From: Aureobasidium sp. EXF-3400 | Lineage: Eukaryota; Ascomycota; Dothideomycetes; Dothideales; Saccotheciaceae | DNA length: 64,000 nt | NCBI GenBank assembly: GCA_024195585.1 | Contig: SWBL01000006.1 | Span: 124,001 to 188,000, forward strand | Direction: 5' to 3' | Shown here: positions 23,440-33,288 of the stretch, in pieces | How positions within the stretch are numbered: position 1 is the first letter of the stretch | Layout of the letters: each line of letters begins with the position of its first letter | Program-made: the position numbers and the translations under genes | Notes under the pieces: generated by a model | The model's database searches: none | The model's input: the letters and a program-made list of their open reading frames with translations, nothing else | Told to the model about the DNA's origin: nothing

Positions 23440-23833
23440 GCAATGGATTCCTGCGGCTCGAGGTCTTTAGAGTCTCACAGTCTTCTGAATGATCGCGCAC
23501 ATGAGTTACGTTGCTACACTGCCTGCAGGCTTCAAGGTTCACAGTGATCAATATACAGCTACAATAAATCGATTTATCATGAAGAACTCGTGTCGATTAA
23601 ATTAGCCAGCAGCTCTCGCTCGTGACCACATGCTTGCTGTGACGATACAATAGCCGGAGGGCAAGTTTAGGCGAGGCGACGTAGCTGTCCCCGGACTTTG
23701 GCCCCCTCGGCCACGCACGAGCAGCTCTCCCCAAGACATCGACAATAGGCAGACACTTTAGGAGCCAGCGATTCAGTAGAAGAAGACGGCGAGCAAATGT
23801 CTTCATGACCATCGCTCTCTCACAGTCTCAAAC
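23440..23833. other. Intergenic between the RBR gene and ERD2
   Basis: A 394-bp gap between two plus-strand genes. It holds the 3' end of the RBR gene and the ERD2 promoter. An AT-rich run at 23545-23600 (AATATACAGC, AATAAATCG) could carry the polyadenylation signal. Nothing else is seen. Confidence 0.5.
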
Positions 23834-25015
23834 ATGTTTCTGAACCCATTCAGAGTCCTCGGCGACGTCAGCCATACCGTCAGCAAGTGCATCCTGATAT
23901 GGTCTATCCACACAAACAAGAGTGCTGAGGGTGAGTTCTGTCTTGTCGCCGCTACCTAATAACGTCTCTGACCATTATGATCAGGTGTATCCCTCATCAC
24001 GCAAGCGCTGTATTGTGTCGTCTTCATCGTCCGATATCTAGACCTATTCAGCAACCTACATGGCTTCCTCGGTTTCTGGAACTTCAGTCTCAAGGTCTTC
24101 TACATCTCGTCATCGCTGTACATCGTGTTTCTTATGACGCGAGTCTATGCCCGAACAAGAGAACGTGAAAAGGCATGGAAGATAGGGCTTTGGAGCGTGG
24201 TGGGCTCAATCGTGAGCGCACCTGTCGTGGCTGCCATCTTCGTGGGCAAGGACGCCTTCAGATGGAAATACTTGTTCGATGTCAGTTTTGCTGTGCATTT
24301 TGTGTCAGAACAGTCATGCTGACACCCTTTACAGATCCCTTACACCTTCACGCTCATCCTCGAATCGCTCTGCATTCTTCCGCAGTTACTCCTCCTCCGC
24401 CAAACGTCAGTCCCGACCGTCATCGACAGCTTCTACCTCGTTACTCTCGGCTCTTACCGCGCCTTCTATATCCTCAATTGGATCCTTCGCAGCTTTACCG
24501 AAGAACGACACGACAATATTTTCCCTATCAGCTTTACCTTCGGCGTGATTCAGACTCTTTTCTACTTTGACTTTGCTTGGGTATACTGGACAAGACAGCG
24601 CGTCAAGCTGCGATATGGCGGTGTGGTGGATGGAGAGGACATCAGCAGAGGCTGGTTGATCAGCAAGATTATTGGACAAAAGGGAAACACCGAGCATGAC
24701 GACGATGACGATGCTGGTCTGGCTGGTCAAGAGGAGGGCATCATCCGGCCCAACGGTAGCAACCACCGCGCCTGGGGTCCAAGAGGTATCTCGGTGTCTG
24801 CAGATGATGGAACCCATGAAGCTGAGCACACTCGTCTCGCCGACCCGGCCGCTTTCGAGGACGACTACGACTACGGCGACGATGCAGTTGTGGTCAGCCC
24901 TGCTGCATCAGAAGTAGATCGAGCATCCATCAAGGCCAGAGAAGTAGAAGAAAACACAGCACAGCAGGCTGGTGTCAGTGATGGCGTCGAGTGGCGCGAT
25001 GATCACCATAGCTAA
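23834..25015 (+). CDS. ERD2: ER lumen protein-retaining (HDEL/KDEL) receptor
   Basis: Exons 23834..23930, 23985..24280 and 24335..25015 (introns of 54 bp each) give 357 residues. ERD2 is a seven-helix Golgi membrane protein that binds HDEL/KDEL-tailed chaperones and returns them to the ER in COPI vesicles. Conserved parts are GDVSHTVSKCILIWSI, the GVSLITQALYCVVFIVRYLDLF block across the first splice, FKYL-like FRWKYLFDIPYTF across the second, and LGSYRAFYILNWILR. Compared with yeast Erd2 (about 220 residues) it has a tail of about 110 residues, rich in Asp, Glu, Gly and Ala (HDDDDDAGL, EDDYDYGDDA), probably cytosolic and disordered. Such tails occur in other filamentous fungi. The gene is tandem to the RBR gene, with 394 bp between them. 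Confidence 0.95.
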
Positions 25016-25065
25016 GTATCACAACGTAAAAATTCACGCTTATCACAAGTTATGCAAAAATAGTG

Positions 25066-25165
25066 AAATCACCGTCCCTGAATCGAACCCAGGACTGTTG
25101 ATGATCAAAACGAAACCAACCATCAGTCGAGGTGGTCGTTAACTACGCCATGTTACCACGACGTG
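25066..25165 (-). tRNA. tRNA-like sequence, probably a degenerate tRNA relic
   Basis: Read on the minus strand, a near-consensus B box (GGGTTCGATTC) stands about 70 bases after an A-box-like TGGCGTAGTTAACG. Between them a 5-bp stem GACTG/CAGTC could be an anticodon stem with an intron-like insert. However, the T arm appears to lack about two bases (CCTGGGTTCGATTCAGG does not pair in the normal register) and I find no 7-bp acceptor stem. It is therefore more likely a decayed tRNA or a chance Pol III-like signal than a working gene. No anticodon can be assigned. Confidence 0.25.
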
Positions 25166-25885
25166 CCGGCGAGCCAGTGACTTCTGGTTGGTTCCGTCAA
25201 GATAGCGGCTGACTTTGTGGTATATATGGCACGATTCTGTAACTGTGAAGAGTGTTTCTACCTGCTTCTTTCCTGACCTTTGGTATAGCGATTCTACTCA
25301 ACGAAGCTTCTCGACTTGTCGCCATCTATCTCGTCCATCGATACATATCTCTTTGAACATTATCCAAGGAAGGAGCCTGCCTCTCGTAGCAACAACTCAA
25401 TCATTCTTCACGTTTCTACATCTCTTCGAAAAACACATATCATCACATCACACTCCCCCTCCTCTCATCAACACAGATTACACATCACCTTATCCTCACC
25501 TTTTCCATCGAAGTCAACCCACCTACCTGCTATCATTGCTTCATCCAACTCTGGATTGCCCTTCACAAGAGGTCCGATCTCATCTCACTTTCTCGACTCA
25601 CTCGCCTCTCGAGATTCCTTCACCGAGAATTCACTCTTCTTGTCACTGTCTTCTCACTGGGTCTTCTCTCTCCAACTATAACTTCCGTTCGACTCCATCT
25701 CGGCCTTTCTCTTTCTTCTTCCACCATCAAGTCGCCAAGTCTTGATACAACACGACTTCCTCTCTCCTCCTTCAACTATCTGCGCTCTCAAAGGTTCGTC
25801 GCCTTTCTTCTGGGACAAGGACTTTTACTGTTTCTTGCGGTTTACCTTTGCGAGATACAATACTATATATCTACGACTGCTGCTC

Positions 25886-26183
25886 TACGATCTTATCTTC
25901 AATCTCACACGTATATACGAGCTTTGACACCTACGGCCCTCCAGTCTACGACGCCTTGTTGAGCCTACGATCTCGTCTACGATCCCACACATATACCTCT
26001 TCTGCCATCTACGATCTCCAAGCTTACGATCTCAAACTTTACCCACGACCTCACACGCACGACTTCGCACACCCGACCTCGCACATTCGAATCAATACCT
26101 ACGATCTCGTATCTATAGCCTCACTTCAACGAGATCCCAAGCCTACGATCTCTCGAGCCTACGATCTTCCAAGCCTACGGCCT
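25886..26183 (+). repeat. Interspersed TACGATCT repeats in the leader of the BTB gene
   Basis: Seven exact copies of TACGATCT start at 25886, 25966, 26010, 26025, 26100, 26144 and 26160, with a TACGATCC variant at 25978 and CTACGGCC variants near 25931 and 26175. The last copies share the longer unit (A/G)AGCCTACG at an exact 16-bp spacing (26139, 26155, 26171). Spacing elsewhere is irregular. The array ends about 80 bp before the BTB start codon and is oriented with the gene. Confidence 0.8.
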
Positions 26184-26259
26184 TGCATCATATATCTCAC
26201 ATCACCGACCTCATATATACTTCTGTAACATCAGTATACAGCATCGAAAGCTCCACGAA

Positions 26260-27158
26260 ATGGCAAATGGAAAGAGAAAATCCAGGGCTGAAGATGTCAA
26301 AGAGGACGCCAAAAAGACCATCAAGAAGCCTCGCATTGATTGGGACTTCTTTCACGACAAACCTGAGTAAGTCCAGAGTATGTTACCTTCTCACTCCTAC
26401 TAATAAAATGCAGAGCAGCCAAGAGAGATGCCCCAACAGTACTCATCTGCAGGGGCAACGCATACTACGTGTTTCCACAGATCCTCGAGATCTGCTCGCC
26501 AGCATTCTCGCGACGCTGGAGACACGTCCTGCGGGACAACCGTACTTACGCAAACTTGGACACTCTGGCCATACGAGGTGTCCAAGTCTACGCCAATTGG
26601 GCAATGGACCACGAGAAGCCTGCCCTCATCTCCATCAATGATGACGAAGGTGACATCCTCGATGATGTGATTACATGCTACCTCACAGCTCGCGCACTAC
26701 GAGCATACTTGCTCTGTGATTTGCTCCTCTACGAAGCCTGCAGAATCGGCAGTGCCGCCAACACCAGATTGGTGGTACGCAAAGACCACATCAACAAGGT
26801 ATACACCGACGTACAAAGAACCGGTGATGCTCTACGTAGCTTTCTCGCTGCTCTGGTCGCCTATCAACGCCGCAATGGACTGGCAAACCTGATCTCGGGT
26901 ACAGACGACCGTACCGATAAGCAACGAATACGATTTGAAGCTTTGCCTCAAGACTTCCAGTTCAATCTGATGGATGAGTTGTCTAACGATAATGCAACTC
27001 AGAACCCCTGCCAGAGACCAAAGAGGTTCTTGAGAGTTGTGACTTACCACATGGAGAAGAAAGAAGAGAAGAGAGCAGCTGCGATGCAAGCTCGATTGGA
27101 AGAACAGGAAGGAAGAGGGACTGAGGAGTCGCCTCTGTTCGTCGATGCTGAGGATTGA
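26260..27158 (+). CDS. BTB/POZ-like fungal protein
   Basis: Exons 26260..26366 and 26414..27158 (47-bp intron, GTAAGT donor, phase 2) encode 283 residues. The N-terminus is basic (GKRKSRAED, TIKKPRID) and could act as a nuclear signal. After the splice, APTVLICRGNAYYVFPQILEICSPAFSRRWRH has the shape of the start of a BTB domain (a beta hairpin that presents a hydrophobic core, then a helix beginning with a SPxF motif). A helical middle continues with LTARALRAYLLCDLLLYEACRIG, as in the many small fungal BTB proteins that have no other domain. The C-terminus is an acidic/basic coiled tail. Such proteins may be dimerisation modules or cullin-3 adaptors, but no specific role can be given. It lies behind an unusually repetitive leader. 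Confidence 0.8.
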
Positions 27159-28052
27159 ACGATGCGATCGTCAGGTCCGCTGGACAGTCAGAGGACAAAA
27201 CGTCCACATCATACACAGAACTTCCAGCAGTCTTACTTGCACAATCATGACATCCCTCCTTCTTACGACTTGACGAATTTCACGAATTCTGCTTCATATA
27301 AGTCACCAGCAAACATTGGATTCCGGCCGAAGAGATTTGATACCGAGAGGGCACGGGAAGAGATGACCAGAATGATGGCCATTGATTTTGGAATATAAAG
27401 CGCCTCGAGACACTAGCCCTAACATCTATAACAAGAAAACTCTTCGGAGAATCATGTGCTCCCAGCGTTGTCCAGAGTTGTTACGGCAGAAGTGTTTTGT
27501 ATATACCAAGGGCACGACATATGCTCAATTAACGAACCACCGGCGACCAAAAGGTAGCCAAGAGAGCAATATGTGTTGTTTCCTGCCCGTGTATACTGCG
27601 ACCTATGGGCAGATGTTTGTAGCACTTGTGTGAGGAGATATATGAGCCCCTGAGGGCTTCTTCTTAAAATGTATCACCGTCATCATACAGAAGAAGCGGT
27701 CGAGCAATTCCCAGGCAAATGCACTGTTCTCGGCGGAAGAGACTTGCGTAGAGGAAAATGGTCGGAAGCTCGTACATGTTAGCTCCTGATGTTGGGCCGT
27801 GTCCGTGGTTGGGGTATGAGGTCGGGTCTGTTTCTACGATTTGCGGTCTCCAAGATACCCAGAACTCCGCGAAAATCCACATCTTTATATGGAACACCCA
27901 TGCGATGACCAAGTCCTGTTCTATACGCCAGATGATTGTCGCGTGACGGTTGGTCATGGCAGAATTTTCCAGAACGTTTGGAAGATCCGACCGCAATCTA
28001 CTTTCAACCAGTCGGGGATATTGAGTAGCGTATCTGGGAGATTGCGCATATA
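27159..28052. other. Convergent intergenic region between the BTB and Tim17-like genes
   Basis: About 0.9 kb between converging genes. A plus-strand frame at 27162..27398 directly follows the BTB stop but looks like untranslated sequence. A minus-strand frame (27664..27996) has no family likeness. A GCTTCTTCTT/AAGAAGAAGC-type run near 27656 is simple sequence. Nothing else is supported. Confidence 0.5.
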
Positions 28053-28856
28053 TCAGATGGGCGAAGCAAGGACCTTCTCTTGCGATTCTTCCCTGGCACC
28101 AAAGAGGCGTGTCCGAACGAACTCGACATAACCGACTCGGCGGCCTCTAGCAACACTGAGTGCATCCTGCAGAAGACCAAAAGCAAGACCAAACTTCAGA
28201 CCGATAGTGGCAGTTCTCGCAGCAGTCTGGATAGGGAAACGATTCCAAGCGCTGAAACCGCCGGCAGTGCCCATAGCAGCAATGACGGAGCTCAAGAAAT
28301 CCCTTTGCACCCAGACACCGCGTTCATTGTGCAAGTGCTCCAGACCTAGAGCTTGCTCGGCCGGCGTCTCGTAAATCAGACCTCCGGACAGCCTCTTTTG
28401 TCGCTCTTCTCTCCTTCGCTCTTTAAAGCCAACCAGATTCCTCAGGACAGCACCTCTGAATCTGTCGACAGCCTCCTCGAAGACGAAGAAAATGGCAGTC
28501 CAGAAAGACAAGCGAGCACCCATGCGGAAGCCTTCCTTGATGCCGCCCAGCATGATATTATAGTTTTTTGACTTGTGGTATAGGTACCAGCCTACTTGGG
28601 AAGTGGGCAGACGGTGGGCATTTTCGGCACGGAAACGGAGACCAGATAGTTGACCGCCATGAGTGAGACCCAGGCCAAAGCCGGCGAAAGATGCGAGGAG
28701 TGTGGTGAGTGGTAGTCTGTAGTTGAAGGCTATGCTTAGGCGGTCATTGGGCGGTGGACGGGTTGACGCTGGTGCTGCTGTCGTTGGCTCATCGACGACG
28801 GTGGGAGTTGGAGTCGGGACGGCCGTGTTGAGAGCAGCCTCCTTTTCCGCTGACAT
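28053..28856 (-). CDS. Tim17/Tim22/Tim23/Pmp24-like membrane protein
   Basis: A single exon encodes 267 residues. After a Pro/Thr/Ala-rich head of about 35 residues come four hydrophobic segments with small-residue spacing: LLASFAGFGLGLTHGG, NIMLGGIKEGFRMGARLSFWTAIFFVFEEAVDRFRG, FLSSVIAAMGTAGGFSAW and ATIGLKFGLAFGLLQDAL. The second segment (G-x-R...F-x-x-x-E-x-x-x-D-x-x-R) resembles the Tim17-family core. Members of that superfamily work in mitochondrial or peroxisomal membranes as import channels or assembly factors. This protein is larger and more divergent than true Tim17, Tim22 or Tim23, so the exact role is open. It shares a 283-bp divergent promoter with the gene at 29140. Confidence 0.72.
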   Translation of the reverse strand: MSAEKEAALNTAVPTPTPTVVDEPTTAAPASTRPPPNDRLSIAFNYRLPLTTLLASFAGFGLGLTHGGQLSGLRFRAENAHRLPTSQVGWYLYHKSKNYNIMLGGIKEGFRMGARLSFWTAIFFVFEEAVDRFRGAVLRNLVGFKERRREERQKRLSGGLIYETPAEQALGLEHLHNERGVWVQRDFLSSVIAAMGTAGGFSAWNRFPIQTAARTATIGLKFGLAFGLLQDALSVARGRRVGYVEFVRTRLFGAREESQEKVLASPI

Positions 28857-29139
28857 GATTACCGGAACGTGAATTGCGTGTCTTGTGTCTGGAAGAGGAA
28901 CAGGAAGCAGCTCTCGGAGGTGAATTGAAGACTCGCCTAAACTTGCCCAGCCTGTCCAAACGCGAGCTCTCGAATGCGCCTTCCTCTTGTTACTCTTTCA
29001 TTCCTTCCTACTCTCATCTCACTCTTCGTGCCTTTTTGCCTCTACCCAACACACTCGAATACATCGCCACTTCTTCAACTGTACTGCGAGAATCTGCCAC
29101 TACAATCGACTGTCACAATCTGCACAAACCCAACCCAGA

Positions 29140-29748
29140 ATGCCCGTATACGATCCCACGCCCGATGTCTGGACCATCAAGTTCAAGAATGCTCGCACAA
29201 CCGTCGTTCTTTACGTCTACCAACTCCAATCGCTCGAGAGCATCAAAGTCGAACTCCTGCACGCCCTCAAGATCACAAACCCCTCTGGCCAACTGAACGG
29301 CGCAACTCTGCCCGACTCAGCAGACGACGTTGAATTCGCCAAACCTCGCGATCCCTCCAATCCTGGCGCTTCAGGCTGGCAAAGCATTGGATCAGACGCT
29401 CAAGTAGACGACTTCGATGCTGATCTGTTTGGAGGCGACAATGTCACATCAAAAGCCAAAGGAAAGGGAAAAGCAAAGGCAAATTCTGGGAGCCACAAGG
29501 ACAGTCTGTTGGGTGCTGGTCTGAAGGATAATGCTATCGTGGCTTTCAGATTCAAGGGTCAGAAGACTGTGTCTAGACCTGTGGGTGACGATATTGATGA
29601 AGGCCTTGGTCTGGAGGACGATGCCCCTGATGCCGATGGCTGGAATGTCGAGTTGCCCAAATTTGAGGACGTCTACGGCTTGAACGATTTGGTGCCTGAT
29701 GACCAGCTTCTCACACCCAAGGCTGACAAGTTCACTTGGGCCGCTTGA
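29140..29748 (+). CDS. Conserved-looking hypothetical protein (202 residues)
   Basis: A single exon starts at the ATG preceded by CCCAGA. An in-frame ATG 51 codons upstream would add a low-complexity leader that lies in the C/T-rich promoter, so the shorter start is chosen. The first 70 residues (WTIKFKNARTTVVLYVYQLQSL...LLHALKIT) look like a compact beta-alpha-beta fold of the ubiquitin-like type. The middle has a Lys/Gly/Ala linker (KAKGKGKAKANSG), followed by a beta segment (DNAIVAFRFKG) and an acidic Asp-rich C-terminal half (DDIDEGLGLEDDAPDADGWNVELP). There is no signal peptide or membrane helix. I recognise this architecture from unnamed ascomycete proteins but know of no function. Confidence 0.78.
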   Translation: MPVYDPTPDVWTIKFKNARTTVVLYVYQLQSLESIKVELLHALKITNPSGQLNGATLPDSADDVEFAKPRDPSNPGASGWQSIGSDAQVDDFDADLFGGDNVTSKAKGKGKAKANSGSHKDSLLGAGLKDNAIVAFRFKGQKTVSRPVGDDIDEGLGLEDDAPDADGWNVELPKFEDVYGLNDLVPDDQLLTPKADKFTWAA

Positions 29749-30400
29749 AGCGGCGATACTGGACGATGAAACACAACTCAACACTCTATCGCAACTATAT
29801 CCGACAAAGCTTGCCACCTGCTCTACGACGAAGCAACTCTGCCTCGACAGCGCTGCCTCAACCTGGGAGAAGGTCTGTTCTTGGCATGATAGCCGTTCAT
29901 CACCAGCCATCTCAGCATAAGCAGACTGTCGCTGCCTGGCACAGCTGTCCACTCCACGAAATTGAACACTGCAGCTAGAATGGACCGCGAGCAAGCGCCT
30001 TCGACGAGGCTTCTTACACCTTTGTCAGTCGAGAGTATATCGTATTCCAATGTCGAATACGTATGGGAACAAATGAGCTAGAATGACCGGATGAATATAG
30101 CTAGCTAACGAGACAATGAATGACCAGAATGGACCCTTTCCGATATATGACTAGATGCTTAAAATGGCAACACATCCGAACTCGCGTTTTTGATCTTTGC
30201 CTTGTGCTCATTGTCAAAGCCTTGAACGTCAACTTCCATTCAATATCGCTATATATGTACAATCGCATGCGGCTCAAAAGTGACATCGAAGTTTAATGTT
30301 GCCGCCTTGAACCGAAGACCCCTCCATGACGTAGCAATATAGATAATCTCGTATCTCCGGCTGCTGTTCCAACGACTTTCAACACCATCGAAGTCAGACC
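29749..30400. other. Intergenic between the small hypothetical gene and the aldo-keto reductase
   Basis: A 652-bp gap between plus-strand genes. Short frames on both strands lack conserved features. No repeats or RNA genes are seen. The last 100 bp before the reductase are ordinary promoter-like sequence. Confidence 0.5.
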
Positions 30401-31466
30401 ATGTTTACAAGCGCAAAACAAAGAACCTTCCAAGTCCTAAACCACTTTACCAACTCATCAAGAACCTTCACCTCATCAACATCCATTATGGCAAAGCTAA
30501 ACATTAATTCGACCGTTCGTATGAACTCAGGATACGAGATTCCTCTTCTCGGTTTCGGAGTCTACCAAACACCTATGGATGTTGCTGAAGAAGTCACCGC
30601 TCATGCAGTCAAAAGTGGTTACCGTCACGCTGATTCCGCAGCTGCATACCGCAATGAAGCGCCCACGGCAGCTGGTCTACTTAGCACCAATCTGTCTCGC
30701 TCAGAACTCTTCTTTACCTCCAAAGTCCCTCCTAAAGCTATCAACTATGATGCTGCCAAAGCTGTCATTGACGAATCTCTGAAACTGACTGGACTTGATT
30801 ATATTGATTTGTACCTCTTGCATGCACCATATGGAGGCAAGGAGAATAGATTAGGTGCTTGGAAAGCTTTGGTCGAAGCTGTGGAGGAAGGCAAAGTGAG
30901 GAGTATCGGTGTGAGCAACTATGGTGTGCATCATCTTGAAGAACTCGAGGAGTGGATCAAGCAGACTGAAGAGAAGGAGGGAAAAGGTAAAGGTGGTGTG
31001 TTGAGTGTTAATCAGGTGGAATTGCATCCTTGGTTGGCTAGGGATGATATCGTGAGCTGGTGTGAGAAGCGAAGTGTCGTTTTGGAGGTATGTTTCTTTT
31101 ACCATCGCGAGTTTGAGATATATTACTGATACTTACAGGCATACTGTCCTCTGGTTCGTGCAACCAAGATTGACGATCCTCTTCTCACACCCCTGGCAAA
31201 GAAGTACAACAAGACCACATCTCAGATCTTACTCCGCTGGGGTCTACAGAAGGTATGCATATCCCTGAAGTGGTATGTCTCATGCCATCATCTAGCTAAC
31301 GAGACATTGACAGAACTTTGTTATCCTGCCAAAATCGGTTACACTTGCTCGTATCGAGGAGAACAAAGATCTTTACGATTTCGAACTCGACGAAGAGGAT
31401 ATGAAGACTCTAAGCACAGGAAAGTATGAGCCTTGTGCTTGGGATCCTACTGTGAGTAATGATTAG
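30401..31466 (+). CDS. Aldo-keto reductase with a possible mitochondrial presequence
   Basis: Exons 30401..31087, 31139..31252 and 31314..31466 (introns of 51 and 61 bp) encode 317 residues. It is a (beta/alpha)8 NADPH-dependent carbonyl reductase: IPLLGFGVYQTP, the catalytic Asp in GYRHADSAAAYRNE with Tyr four residues on, Lys in FTSKVPP, His in YLLHAPYGG, then GVSNYGVHHLEEL and VNQVELHPWL. The coenzyme-loop motif appears after the second splice as ILPKSVTLARIEEN. The first 29 residues are basic and Ser/Thr-rich with no acidic residue, a mitochondrial-type presequence. A second ATG at 30488 would give the cytosolic core, so two products are possible. GTGAGT stands just before the stop and could be an unused donor to a further exon. 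The substrate is not predictable. Confidence 0.92.
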
Positions 31467-33288
31467 ACATATTCGAGGGAACCGTCCTGTGTTTCTATCT
31501 CAACTTCATAGCTGTATGATCATACCGAAGATTCAGAGGACTAATGCGAAAACTTTATGTTGCGCAATTATATGCTTCGGCTACGAACCGATTTCGCTAC
31601 TCCGAGTATACCTTCGCTTCCACAGGTTCGCGACAGTAACAACGGTCGGTTCTTAACATGAAGGGTGAAGCTTTGCGAGGAAGTTCATAGGCGACGTCGG
31701 CAAGTTAACATGCCGGATTTCCGCAAGGTTATATGCTTCGAATACCATACTGCTGTCCTATGCTTTCGCTTCCATGATATCGCGTCAGTGACAACAGCCA
31801 GTCCCAGCAGGAAAGGTGAAGCTTTGCGAGAAATCGGTTCAAGTACGCTCAGTGACCACTCATCCGCAAATTGCTAGACTGTGGATTTGTTTGTGCAGAG
31901 TGAGACAAGACAGATGTTTTCTTCCGGCACTCTTTGCCCAATCGGCACTCTCAAGATCTGAACTCCACCTTCAGCTGCCAAACGACAGACACCAGCTCGT
32001 TCTTTACCTTCTAGCTAGATATGAGACCTTCTGGAAGGCCACTGAGTGCCTGGCAGCTGAAAAAGGGTGAGATGAATTGTCTCGGAGAGGACGAACGAAA
32101 GTACAAATCAGGGTCCAGATTTCGGGAATGCCGGCGGGAAACGAGGAGGAATGTCAACGTCGCTCTTCGCAACACCTCGCTGCTCAAAATTCATCCTTCA
32201 TCATCTCCCTGTCAGTGACAATAAACAATCCTTTTGCGACGTGTCTCACTTTGGATTGTCTACTTCTGGCATGGCTTCCAGGGCCGAATGTACGAATCCA
32301 GGATGGATGACCGCTTCAGCATCGACGCCACGCGAAAGCAGTTGCGAACGGCGATAACGGTTGCCTATCGATATTCTATCCACTGCTGTCCAAGGTTCGG
32401 ACGGCAATCTATGTTTGCATGCGTCGTCTCGAGTCGAGGGTATGACTTCTCGTATACTGGCATTCTCGTTGCCATGAACTGTGCGAGGGTAACATTTGGA
32501 CTATATCATCCATTGGACGAAGTTTGAGTCGGTCGTAGCTGCCTCTACACCTCTGTCGGTGGAAGGTTGTCTAGAAGCCCCACATCCTAACGTTACTTCA
32601 ACTCTCGATCACAAGTTGGGACATGCCGCATCCCATCAACAATATCGACATCGTCATAAACTCAGGAGATAATGCCGCTCGGTCATAGCATCGAAGATTG
32701 CATACCTGGAAGACTCGACTGTGGACATGATTAATCACTGCTCTTGGGTTATAATACCACATCTTATTGCGGTTCGCTCTCACTATCTAGCGACCGATAG
32801 AAAAAGGCTTGTCAACCGTCGTGGAGACCGACCGAGCGCCACCATAGGCCCAAGACGAATGTACATCACACCTCTCTCAGAAGCTTCAGCTACCTGCTCC
32901 GGCTCATCTGAAACAATTGATGTAAAATGGTAGCGCCCAGACGGTGAGGTGGGGACAACAGAAGAAGACCGTTGGCATCTTCGTTTGTCTGCTTTCATAC
33001 TTGTACTGTTGATCCTCTCCACTTGGTGATTTTCTGGTGATTTTTTGATTTCAACTCTTGATCAACTCTGTCTGGAGAGCACGATACAATCTTTACTGTA
33101 GCATAACAGACTATCAGGTGCACTCATCTATATCTGGGTCTAACACTGGACATACACTATCACGTTTGCCACACTACTCAAAATCACATTCAACAACCAG
33201 CATATTTCTGGCCTCCATACTCATCGGTGGAGTCACACGCAAAGCTGATCACCCCAAGGGGACTACGACCTAAGGTCAACAAATCATA
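31467..33288. other. Gene-poor stretch with a decayed tandem duplication
   Basis: About 1.8 kb between the aldo-keto reductase and the rhodopsin-like gene. The first 400 bp contain two diverged copies of a 100-160-bp unit (listed separately). The remainder has many short frames on both strands, none longer than 97 codons and none resembling a known family. The density of stops and absence of splice-linked conserved segments argue against a gene. It may be the remains of an old insertion. The end (33060-33288) is the promoter of the next gene. Confidence 0.5.
31568..31830 (+). repeat. Diverged direct repeat (two units about 150-160 bp apart)
   Basis: Unit 1 starts with TTATATGCTTCG at 31568 and ends with GGTGAAGCTTTGCGAG at 31664-31679. 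Unit 2 starts with the same TTATATGCTTCG at 31729 and ends with the same GGTGAAGCTTTGCGAG at 31815-31830. Inside both, TTCGCTTCCA and CGCGnCAGTnACAAC align in the same order. The offset shrinks from 161 to 151 bp, so indels have accumulated since the duplication. Confidence 0.75.

Larger units (their letters stand above)
25016..26259. other. Long upstream region and probable leader of the BTB gene
   Basis: A 1.2-kb stretch between two plus-strand genes. It begins with a tRNA-like remnant on the minus strand near 25070-25165, then a TATATA run at 25220. From about 25260 to 25760 it is strongly C/T-rich with many TCTC and CATC runs, and from 25886 onwards it carries the TACGATCT repeats described separately. 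Open frames inside it are low-complexity and not convincing as proteins. The composition suggests a long transcribed, unstructured leader or a pyrimidine-rich promoter. Confidence 0.5.

Noticed and set aside
25215..26228. Serine/proline/threonine-rich frames in the BTB leader as possible small genes
   Set aside because: Their composition simply mirrors the pyrimidine-rich DNA; no start context, splice pattern or homology supports translation.
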